Source: Actinomycetota bacterium (lineage in GTDB: Bacteria > Actinomycetota > Actinomycetes > Nanopelagicales > Nanopelagicaceae). From it: a stretch of DNA of 5,854 bases. Position 1 is the stretch's first letter. Each line of letters begins with the position of its first letter. Positions 1 through 5,220 of the stretch are shown piece by piece. The translations under genes were made by a program, and so were the position numbers. The notes under the pieces were generated by a model, which ran no database searches, was not told where the DNA came from, and worked only from the letters and a program-made list of their open reading frames with translations. The stretch is taken from positions 1 through 5,854 of the forward strand of contig VGAF01000074.1 of NCBI GenBank assembly GCA_016870855.1, in the 5' to 3' direction.

Positions 1-651
1 GAATTCCCCAAGTTCATTAGCGGTGAATTCGATCTGATTATCTACTCCTGGGATGTTCTGGATCTGGATCATAAATGCCGGAATCCAAAATCCATGAACC
101 ACATCCGTGGCCGTGATCTTAAAGCGAACCGGTTCGCCTTGGGGTAAATAGAGAGTTGGAGGTTGAGCTGGAGTTCCCGTAACAGTTGTTCCAGGACCTG
201 CCTCTTTGTAGGTGAACTGCCATGACCATTGGAATGCATTGACGGTTACATCGTGAACACTTGTGGCAGTCGCAGGCGATACTGAAGTAATTTCATTCTG
301 GGCGCGAGCCGTGTAGCCAAAGAGAACGGCAATTATTACAAATGGAATTACGGTGTATGCGATTTCTGCCGGAACGTTATATTGAAACTGTCGTGGGAAC
401 TTCTCATCTTTCTTCCGGTGAAACATTGCGGGCCAGAGGATGAGAATTAAGGTAAAGGCGCCAACAATGGCGGCGGCCAACCAGGCGCCTTGCCAAAGTC
501 CAAATGAATCCTGATTAACGCTAGAGGTATTTTCGGTGAAGCCAATTCCGGTTAACTCTTCAGATGAGCATCCACTTAAGAGCGTCAAAGATGCCAAAGC
601 AATCAGAGCCCTGATGTGTTTAAAGCCTGCCCTGGATGCCAAATTACGCAC
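1..651 (-). CDS. ctaC: Cytochrome c oxidase subunit II (partial, C-terminus outside window)
   Basis: Subunit II of the aa3-type terminal oxidase; it receives electrons from cytochrome c through the Cu-A centre on the outer face of the membrane. The 217 visible residues begin at GTG 651, just after an in-frame TGA. Residues 1-28 form a lipoprotein signal: basic n-region, hydrophobic core and lipobox LSGC with Cys28. Two membrane helices follow (about 53-77 and 94-115). The second contains PAEIAYTVIP, whose Glu96 matches the conserved glutamate at the K-proton channel entrance. The cupredoxin domain shows the aromatic run QWSWQF (141-146) and VVHGFW, with His186 as first Cu-A ligand. The Cys-containing Cu-A motif lies beyond the window edge. 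Compared with Streptomyces CtaC as I recall it, the stretch between QWSWQF and TLYLPQGEPV is much shorter. No Shine-Dalgarno is visible; a -10-like TATCCT sits 6 bases upstream, suggesting leaderless translation. TTG 642 is an alternative start. Identification is firm. Confidence 0.95.
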   Translation of the reverse strand, partial: MRNLASRAGFKHIRALIALASLTLLSGCSSEELTGIGFTENTSSVNQDSFGLWQGAWLAAAIVGAFTLILILWPAMFHRKKDEKFPRQFQYNVPAEIAYTVIPFVIIAVLFGYTARAQNEITSVSPATATSVHDVTVNAFQWSWQFTYKEAGPGTTVTGTPAQPPTLYLPQGEPVRFKITATDVVHGFWIPAFMIQIQNIPGVDNQIEFTANELGEF

Positions 652-764
652 GGGTCAAGGATAGTCGCCGCTCGCGCACGAGCCGAGATGGCGGTAGCGT
701 TCCAAGGGTGTCCCCCATCACAGCGCATGGCGCCAGCACATCATCCGTCGGCGGTAATACGCCA
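652..764. promoter_or_regulatory. Divergent intergenic region between ctaC and the desulfurase-like gene
   Basis: About 113 bases separate the ctaC start from the preferred start of the plus-strand gene. The stretch is visibly richer in G+C than its flanks. It contains the short dyad CTCG-CGCA-CGAG (670-681) just upstream of the ctaC -10, and the 8-base palindrome TGGCGCCA (728-735). An open frame crosses it on the plus strand from ATG 636, but the encoded stretch is Arg/Ser-rich and matches nothing in the family, so I read it as non-coding. Promoters for both divergent genes should lie here. Confidence 0.5.
658..663 (-). promoter_or_regulatory. Candidate -10 element of ctaC (leaderless start)
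   Basis: On the minus strand the hexamer TATCCT fits the actinobacterial -10 pattern TANNNT. It is followed by six bases (TGACCC) and then the GTG start, so transcription could begin at the start codon itself. No Shine-Dalgarno sequence precedes the GTG, which agrees with a leaderless mRNA. No convincing -35 is visible at 16-18 bases upstream. Confidence 0.45.
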
Positions 765-1856
765 TTGGATTTTCAAAGTACCGATGGGCTCTCCAAGAGC
801 GCAATGGCGGCGCTGCCAAAGGCATTTGGGGACGCTTTCCTGGAAGCGCAGAAGCTTCATCATCGATCGGGTCAACTGCGCCAACTTCTCCATGAGGCTC
901 GCGAGAGCATTGCAGCCAATCTGAAAGTACCTGCAGAAAACCTTGAATTTGTTGGTGAACTTGGATTTGCTTACTGGGCCGCTATTTCTGGCGCTCTCAA
1001 AAACTTCTCGGGGACCTTTATCCATGGAGTAACCGATAGACAAGTCGTTCACGCATTCGGTAGCGAATTCGCCCTGGCCGGAAATCGCACAATCACTCTT
1101 CCTACCGATAAATCTGGACACTTGCCCTACGAATCGGCGCTCCGCGAATCCATCTCCGCGAAGCAATCAGTTGTGATTTTTTGGCAAGCTGGAAATCGCG
1201 AAACCGGAGTAATACAGAAAGAGATAGGGCTCTCCCTTCCCAAGGATTCGATGTCGATTGCCGACATGTCCGCAGCTATTTCTCCAAGCCAGCGACCAAA
1301 TGAATATGGAGTTGCGCTCTGGGATCCACGAAGCTTTGGCGGACCAGAAGGTTTGGCAATTCTTGCCATCAATCCTCAATCGAATTGGAGCTCCCCGATT
1401 CCGCCGATTGATAAGCGTCGCCTATTTGGAGCTTACTCAAAACCATTACTACTTCTTACCGCTATTGCGCTCGAAGAGCATTGTAAAAATGAAGAGAAAG
1501 CTTTGGCCCATTTAAGGGAATTGAATAGCGCCCTTCGCGCCAAGATTTTGAGCGAGCTACATGATGTGGAGATTGTTGGCGATTCATCCGGCACAAATCC
1601 GCGTAGCCTTGCGATCGTTGCTAAAGGGGTTGTGGCAGAAGAGATTCTCCGTGGCTTGGAAAAACGCGAGATCTTGATTGATGCGGGCTCGGCCTGTGGC
1701 GCAGGAGCTCTATCGCCGAGCCATGTTTTAGAGGCTATGGGTTTCGGCGATTCAGGTCATTTACGAATCACCCTAAGAGGAAGCCATTCACTCACTGATC
1801 TAAATCAACTAGTTAGCGGATTAAAAGAAGAGATTGAGAGCTTTAGGGAGAATTAG
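765..1856 (+). CDS. Class V aminotransferase-fold, cysteine-desulfurase-like protein lacking the PLP lysine
   Basis: About 363 residues with the NifS/IscS/SufS fold. It resembles the actinobacterial desulfurase encoded near ctaC and erpA in Streptomyces, which I recall as annotated cysteine desulfurase/TusA; no TusA domain follows here. The C-terminal active-site loop is intact: GSACGAGALSPSHVLEAMG (307-325) with Cys311. Asp167 (IADMSAA) matches the aspartate that contacts the PLP pyridine nitrogen, and NRETGVIQ (144-151) matches NNEIGVVQ of IscS. However, the His-Lys pair before GP-x-G, which carries the PLP Schiff base, reads Arg189-Ser190 (PRSFGGPEG). The phosphate-binding TSGATE position reads GELGFA (64-69). 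Desulfurase activity is therefore doubtful; a persulfide-carrier, scaffold or other role is possible. Start: TTG 765 gives MDFQSTDGL, aligning with the usual family N-terminus. GTG 708 and ATG 636 are longer alternatives, the latter overlapping ctaC. The frame is unbroken, so this is not an obvious pseudogene. Confidence 0.8.
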   Translation: MDFQSTDGLSKSAMAALPKAFGDAFLEAQKLHHRSGQLRQLLHEARESIAANLKVPAENLEFVGELGFAYWAAISGALKNFSGTFIHGVTDRQVVHAFGSEFALAGNRTITLPTDKSGHLPYESALRESISAKQSVVIFWQAGNRETGVIQKEIGLSLPKDSMSIADMSAAISPSQRPNEYGVALWDPRSFGGPEGLAILAINPQSNWSSPIPPIDKRRLFGAYSKPLLLLTAIALEEHCKNEEKALAHLRELNSALRAKILSELHDVEIVGDSSGTNPRSLAIVAKGVVAEEILRGLEKREILIDAGSACGAGALSPSHVLEAMGFGDSGHLRITLRGSHSLTDLNQLVSGLKEEIESFREN

Positions 1857-1859
1857 TTA

Positions 1860-2216
1860 TTAGTTAAAGGAATCTCCGCAAGCACAGGACCCTTGAGCGT
1901 TCGGGTTATCAATTGTGAAACCCTGCTTCTGGATTGTGTCCACGAAATCGATTGTTGCGCCCATTAGGTATGGGGTGCTCATCTTGTCAGTAACAACTCT
2001 TACAGCTCCATACTCAGCAACGGTATCCCCGTCGAGAGAGCGATCATCAAAATAGAGTTGGTAGCGAAGTCCAGAGCAACCTCCAGGTTGGACTGCAACG
2101 CGAAGACGTAGGTCATCGCGACCCTCTTGAGCCAAAAGTGAAGCGACTTTTTCAGCAGCGACCGGTGTTAGGACAATACCCACATCAGTCTTAGCGCCCG
2201 CAGTTTCTGTGCTCAT
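1860..2216 (-). CDS. erpA: A-type iron-sulfur cluster carrier/insertion protein (HesB/IscA family)
   Basis: A 118-residue A-type carrier that receives Fe-S clusters from the scaffold and passes them to apo-enzymes in the cytoplasm. The three ligand cysteines are present: Cys47 in PGGCSGLRY, and Cys111 and Cys113 in GSCACGDSF at the C-terminus. Other family marks are LRVAVQPGGCSG and the GATIDFVDT stretch near residues 87-95. Length is normal for the family. The ATG at 2216 is supported by GGAGAG four bases upstream (2221-2226 on the minus strand). The gene ends only three bases from the stop of the convergent desulfurase-like gene and diverges from nadA across 67 bases. Since nadA needs a [4Fe-4S] cluster, the pairing is functionally sensible. 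The symbol erpA follows actinobacterial usage; iscA or hesB would name the same family. Confidence 0.93.
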   Translation of the reverse strand: MSTETAGAKTDVGIVLTPVAAEKVASLLAQEGRDDLRLRVAVQPGGCSGLRYQLYFDDRSLDGDTVAEYGAVRVVTDKMSTPYLMGATIDFVDTIQKQGFTIDNPNAQGSCACGDSFN

Positions 2217-2283
2217 TTATCTCTCCATTTTTCCTCGTGACTTACCGGGAGAACTTTACTCTCAATAGGGAGATAATGTCGCA
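2217..2283. promoter_or_regulatory. Divergent erpA/nadA promoter region
   Basis: These 67 bases must contain the promoters of both erpA (minus) and nadA (plus). A short inverted repeat GAGA-ACTTTAC-TCTC lies at 2249-2263, near the centre. A GGGAG at 2268-2272 is the likely nadA ribosome binding site, with a rather long spacing of 11 bases to ATG 2284. No strong -35/-10 pair stands out on either strand. I do not recognise a known regulator site. Confidence 0.45.
2221..2226 (-). promoter_or_regulatory. Ribosome binding site of erpA
   Basis: GGAGAG on the minus strand ends four bases before ATG 2216, with GGAG itself six bases away. It is the clearest Shine-Dalgarno sequence in the window and fixes the erpA start. 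Confidence 0.75.
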
Positions 2284-3435
2284 ATGAGCGGCACTGGCAT
2301 CGGGGAACTACTACTTCTCGGCAAGGGCTCAGATTTAATGAGTGAGCGCGGTGTTTCCTGCACTGGACAACTACCGCCGTCGAGCGCACCCGATCTAGTC
2401 GCGCGCGCTGAGAAAGCCCGCAAGGCCGTGGGTGAAAGAGCAATGGTCTTGGGCCATCACTACCAACGTGATGAAGTAATCCAATTTGCAGATATAACTG
2501 GAGATTCATTTAAGTTAGCGCAAGCTGCGGCCGATCGACGCGGCGCTGAATACATCATTTTCTGTGGAGTTCACTTCATGGCAGAGAGCGCAGACATCCT
2601 CACCTCTTCTACCCAGAAAGTAATCCTTCCTGACTTAGCAGCGGGATGTTCCATGGCGGATATGGCTGCTGCTAATCAAGTTGATGAGGCATGGCACTCA
2701 CTTGAAAAACTTGGTCAAAGTAAGGGAACCATCCCAATTACCTATATGAATTCATCAGCCGCTATTAAAGCTTTTACCGGCGCAAATGGTGGCGCAATCT
2801 GCACCTCTTCAAATGCAGAGCGGGCGATGCGTTGGGCGTTTGAACAAGGCGAGAAAGTCTTCTTCTTACCTGACCAGCATCTAGGAAGAAATACTGCAGT
2901 CTTAAAGTTAGGGCTAGAACTTGAGGATTGTGCGCTCTGGAATCCATGGAAACCTCAGGGCGGATTGTCCGATTCGGAAATTAAGGGCGCCAAAGTAATT
3001 CTCTGGCGTGGACATTGCTCTGTACATGGCCGGTTTTCACTCGGGAATGTAGAAGAGGTAAGAGCAAAGGTCCCTGGAGTGAAGGTATTGGTTCATCCAG
3101 AGTGCCAGCACGATGTGGTGAAGAGCGCCGATGTCGTTGGAAGTACTGAGATGATTATCAAAACTGTAGCCGACTCCCCTGCTGGATCAATCTGGGCGGT
3201 TGGAACTGAGTTAAATCTCGTCAAACGGCTGGCTGCATCAAATCCCGATAAAAAGGTCCTATTTCTAGATAAGACGATCTGTTACTGCTCAACAATGAAT
3301 CGAATTGATCTGCCACATCTTGTCTGGGCGATGGAATCTCTTGTCGCTGGAAAAGTGGTTAATCAGATAAAGGTTGCCGATGGCATCGCGAGAGATGCAA
3401 AAGTTGCGCTAGAGCGAATGCTCGCTCTACCTTAA
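2284..3435 (+). CDS. nadA: Quinolinate synthase A
   Basis: Condenses iminoaspartate with dihydroxyacetone phosphate to quinolinate in de novo NAD synthesis; a cytoplasmic [4Fe-4S] enzyme. At 383 residues it is the long actinobacterial form, with an N-terminal extension (IGELLLLGKG...SERGVSC) of the kind seen in actinobacterial homologues as I recall them, which supports ATG 2284. The catalytic core starts at LGHHYQRDEVIQFAD (56-70). Expected cluster ligands are Cys122 (AAGCSMAD), Cys245 (RGHCSVHGRF) and Cys333 (TICYCSTMN). A further conserved-looking cysteine is Cys274 (HPEC). MNSSAAIKA (155-163) and CTSSNA (173-178) belong to the substrate-binding repeats. A nearby ATG at 2276 is out of frame and stops after three codons. 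No nadB or nadC is present here, so the rest of the pathway must be elsewhere. The DUF3043 gene follows five bases downstream. Identification is very secure. Confidence 0.97.
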   Translation: MSGTGIGELLLLGKGSDLMSERGVSCTGQLPPSSAPDLVARAEKARKAVGERAMVLGHHYQRDEVIQFADITGDSFKLAQAAADRRGAEYIIFCGVHFMAESADILTSSTQKVILPDLAAGCSMADMAAANQVDEAWHSLEKLGQSKGTIPITYMNSSAAIKAFTGANGGAICTSSNAERAMRWAFEQGEKVFFLPDQHLGRNTAVLKLGLELEDCALWNPWKPQGGLSDSEIKGAKVILWRGHCSVHGRFSLGNVEEVRAKVPGVKVLVHPECQHDVVKSADVVGSTEMIIKTVADSPAGSIWAVGTELNLVKRLAASNPDKKVLFLDKTICYCSTMNRIDLPHLVWAMESLVAGKVVNQIKVADGIARDAKVALERMLALP

Positions 3436-3440
3436 GGCTC

Positions 3441-3959
3441 ATGTCCGATAAAAAAGGTCGACCCACGCCTAAGCGCAAGGAAGCAGAAGAGCAACGGGTT
3501 TTCCGAAGGCTCGCACCAGCCGCCACCAAAGAGGCTAAGAAGTTACAGAAACAACAGGCCCGGATATCGCGCGCCGCTCAACGTGAGGCCTATATGCGTG
3601 GCGATGAAGACGCTCTCCCACTTCGTGATCGCGGACCGATCCGGAAATTTGTAAGAGATTATGTAGATGCTCGTAGATCGATCGGAGAGTATTTTCTCCC
3701 GGTTATCGTGCTCGTACTTTTTATGACAGTAGTTCCAGTGCTACAGGTCCAGCTTGCCGCTATCGTTTTGATGTATTCAGTTCTTGCATTCTCGATTCTC
3801 GATGGAGTTTTCTTAAGTCGAAAAATTAAGCGCGAGGTCGCAAGCCGCTATCCAGGAGAGAGCGCTAAGGGGCTAGGAATGTATGGCTGGCTTCGCTCTA
3901 CCCAAATCAGAAAGTTGCGAGCGCCATCACCAAAGGTAAAGCGCGGCAGCAAGATTTAG
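3441..3959 (+). CDS. DUF3043 family two-helix membrane protein
   Basis: A 172-residue actinobacterial protein of unknown function. Recognisable family parts are the basic N-terminus KGRPTPKRKEAE (5-16), a charged Lys/Arg/Gln-rich segment likely to be helical or coiled (about 25-50), and the signature LRDRGPIRKFVRDYVDARR (61-79) followed by GEYFLPV. Two membrane helices follow (about 84-102 and 104-123), then a basic tail RKLRAPSPKVKRG (157-169). Both ends carry many positive charges and probably face the cytoplasm, so the protein would be a hairpin in the membrane. It starts five bases after the nadA stop with only AAGG three bases before ATG. Expression by read-through and translational coupling from nadA is therefore likely. 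No enzymatic motif is visible, and no link to NAD synthesis can be claimed beyond the shared transcript. Confidence 0.9.
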   Translation: MSDKKGRPTPKRKEAEEQRVFRRLAPAATKEAKKLQKQQARISRAAQREAYMRGDEDALPLRDRGPIRKFVRDYVDARRSIGEYFLPVIVLVLFMTVVPVLQVQLAAIVLMYSVLAFSILDGVFLSRKIKREVASRYPGESAKGLGMYGWLRSTQIRKLRAPSPKVKRGSKI

Positions 3960-3979
3960 CTGAAATCCAACGAAGAGAT

Positions 3980-4981
3980 TCAAGCGCGCGGATTCGGAGA
4001 TACCGTCTTGCTTGGATCGCTCTCTGGAAGTGAACCAAGCGCGCGATCTATTGCCTTCATCGTCTCACCATCAAGTTTCACGCCTGCGGCCTTAACGTTT
4101 TCCTTTATCTGAGCAGGTTTCGTTGCGCCGATGATGGCACTTGAGACATTTGGATTTTGAAGCACCCAAGCAACTGCAAGTTGAGCCAGTGTTAGTCCAT
4201 TAGCTTCTGCGATCGGTTTTAGGTTTTGAACCGCAATCAGAACTTCATCGCGCATCCAGCGCGAGATCATATTCGCGCCACCTTTTTTATCGGTAGCTCT
4301 TGAACCGGCTGGTGGCTTCTTGCCCGGTAGGTATTTACCAGTTAGGGCGCCTTGCGCGATTGGTGACCATACGATCTGGCCGATTCCATTTGCCTCGCAA
4401 GTTGGTACAACTTTGCTGTCGATAACGCGCCAGAGCATCGAGTACTCGGGCTGGCTGGAGATAAACCGCGTATAGCCGCGCGCATCTTGAATCTTCAGCG
4501 CAGCCTGAATTTGATCTGAGGTCCACTCCGAAAATCCGATGTAGAAAACTTTGCCTTGTCGGATTAGATCATCAAAGGCGCTCAAGCTCTCTTCAAGTGG
4601 CGTCTCAAAGTCAAAGCGATGCATCTGGTAGAGATCTATGTGATCGGTTTGAAGGCGCTTTAGTGACGCATTAACCGATTCAATAATGTGCTTTCGCGAT
4701 AACCCTCGATCATTCTTGCCGGGACCGGTCGGCCAATAGACCTTTGTCAAAAGTTCATAGGACTCGCGTTTCACGCCCTTAAGCGCCTTACCTAATACAG
4801 TTTCTGCTCGAGTACCCGCATATACATCGGCGGTATCAAAGGTGGTTATCCCTTTATCTAAAGCCGCCCGAACACACTTTATTGCCGAGTCTTGTTCGAC
4901 CTGGGAGCCATGGGTAATCCAGTTTCCATAGGTTATTTCGCTTACATACATGCCGGAGCTGCCAAGTCTTCTATATTCCAT
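3980..4981 (-). CDS. Aldo/keto reductase, Kv-beta/YghZ-like subgroup
   Basis: A 333-residue NADP(H)-dependent TIM-barrel oxidoreductase, full length for the family. The catalytic tetrad is visible: Asp49 and Tyr54 in FDTADVYAG, Lys80 in LLTKVYW, and His121 in DLYQMHRFD. Cofactor-binding elements are SSQPEYSML (175-183), WSPIAQGALTGKY (205-217) and SAIIGATKPAQIKENV (281-296). The sequence resembles the Kv channel beta-subunit/YghZ branch more than the aldose reductases; the physiological substrate cannot be told from sequence. It converges with the DUF3043 gene across 20 bases and diverges from the riboswitch-controlled gene. No Shine-Dalgarno precedes ATG 4981, but TACGCT ends seven bases upstream, suggesting a leaderless message. 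There is no evidence that it shares cobalamin control, since the riboswitch is on the other strand. Confidence 0.92.
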   Translation of the reverse strand: MEYRRLGSSGMYVSEITYGNWITHGSQVEQDSAIKCVRAALDKGITTFDTADVYAGTRAETVLGKALKGVKRESYELLTKVYWPTGPGKNDRGLSRKHIIESVNASLKRLQTDHIDLYQMHRFDFETPLEESLSAFDDLIRQGKVFYIGFSEWTSDQIQAALKIQDARGYTRFISSQPEYSMLWRVIDSKVVPTCEANGIGQIVWSPIAQGALTGKYLPGKKPPAGSRATDKKGGANMISRWMRDEVLIAVQNLKPIAEANGLTLAQLAVAWVLQNPNVSSAIIGATKPAQIKENVKAAGVKLDGETMKAIDRALGSLPESDPSKTVSPNPRA

Positions 4982-4988
4982 GATTCGA

Positions 4989-4994
4989 AGCGTA
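4989..4994 (-). promoter_or_regulatory. Candidate -10 element of the aldo/keto reductase gene (leaderless start)
   Basis: TACGCT on the minus strand fits TANNNT and is followed by seven bases and then ATG 4981. This spacing would place the transcription start at or next to the start codon. There is no Shine-Dalgarno between them. A weak TTCGAC is about 19 bases further upstream. Confidence 0.4.
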
Positions 4995-5002
4995 GCGCCT
5001 GC

Positions 5003-5031
5003 TTGCTTGAGTGGTCGAATGGTGGTTTATT
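5003..5031 (+). promoter_or_regulatory. Candidate promoter for the riboswitch transcript
   Basis: TTGCTT (5003-5008) and TTTATT (5026-5031) are separated by 17 bases and match the -35 and -10 consensus only partly. Transcription from here would start near 5038, a dozen bases before the first riboswitch helix, which is the expected position. It overlaps the upstream region of the divergent aldo/keto reductase gene. Confidence 0.3.
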
Positions 5032-5049
5032 TCGCCCACAACTAAATAG

Positions 5050-5137
5050 TCGATGTGCTTGGGGAAGTCGGTGCAAATCCGACGCTGACCCGCAACCGTG
5101 AACGTCTTTGACGCAAGTCGGATTACCAATACATCGA
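5050..5137 (+). promoter_or_regulatory. Cobalamin (B12) riboswitch aptamer
   Basis: The conserved cobalamin aptamer is readable in order. Closing helix P1 pairs TCGATGT (5050-5056) with ACATCGA (5131-5137). GGGGAAGTCGGTG follows, and P3 pairs GTCGG (5067-5071) with CCGAC (5079-5083) around TGCAAAT. The B12-box core GCTGACCCGCAACCGTGA covers 5084-5101. A small hairpin CGT-CTTTG-ACG lies at 5103-5113. The closing segment AAGTCGGATTACC (5115-5127) matches the usual AGCCAGGAGACC-like strand. The element is compact, without long peripheral arms. It lies on the plus strand upstream of the SCO2322-family gene, so cobalamin binding is predicted to reduce expression of that gene. Which cobalamin form it prefers cannot be told. 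Confidence 0.92.
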
Positions 5138-5148
5138 TACTCAATTGA

Positions 5149-5184
5149 CCACCCGTCGAGGTTTGCGGGGCGGAGATTTTTTTT
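5149..5184 (+). terminator. Candidate riboswitch expression platform: GC hairpin followed by T8
   Basis: CCACCCG (5149-5155) can pair with CGGGGCGG (5166-5173) with one mismatch, and eight T residues follow at 5177-5184 after AGA. This resembles an intrinsic terminator, though the stem is short and imperfect. The same GGCG (5169-5172) can instead pair with CGCC (5185-5188), placing the T tract in a loop, so the two structures exclude each other. The stretch TTGCGGG (5163-5169) is also the exact complement of CCCGCAA in the aptamer. Confidence 0.5.
5163..5169 (+). promoter_or_regulatory. L13-type sequence complementary to riboswitch loop L5
   Basis: TTGCGGG is the perfect reverse complement of CCCGCAA at 5089-5095 in the aptamer core. 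Cobalamin riboswitches regulate through an L5-L13 kissing interaction, and this 7-base match about 70 bases downstream is in the right place to be L13. Confidence 0.65.
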
Positions 5185-5200
5185 CGCCATCGTGAGCTCT

Positions 5201-5215
5201 CTTTCATTTGAAAGG
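5201..5215 (+). promoter_or_regulatory. Ribosome binding site of the SCO2322-family gene, inside a small hairpin
   Basis: GAAAGG (5210-5215) ends five bases before ATG 5221 and is the likely Shine-Dalgarno sequence. CTTTC (5201-5205) pairs fully with GAAAG (5210-5214) over a four-base loop, so the site can be masked. The hairpin is A/U-rich and weak on its own. Confidence 0.55.
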
Positions 5216-5220
5216 TTCAC

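Noticed and set aside
728..735. Perfect 8-base palindrome TGGCGCCA between ctaC and the next gene as an operator.
   Set aside because: It is short, resembles no operator I know, and 8-base palindromes occur by chance in GC-rich stretches.
616..924. A 102-codon plus-strand frame overlapping the ctaC start and the desulfurase-like gene.
   Set aside because: Its product is low-complexity and basic, and it conflicts with two genes supported by homology.
741..1379. Open frames on the minus strand opposite the desulfurase-like gene.
   Set aside because: They are antisense shadows with no domain pattern, while the plus-strand frame carries recognisable family motifs.
765..1856. Reading the desulfurase-like gene as a pseudogene because of the missing PLP lysine.
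   Set aside because: The frame is unbroken, motifs at both ends are kept and length is normal; degradation would be expected to bring stops or frameshifts.
1846..1877. GGAGA ... TCTCC as a bidirectional terminator between the convergent genes.
   Set aside because: Only five base pairs with a large A/T-rich loop and no adjacent T tract.
4892..5220. Small open frames on both strands across the riboswitch leader.
   Set aside because: They run through the conserved aptamer RNA, lack ribosome binding sites and encode nothing recognisable.
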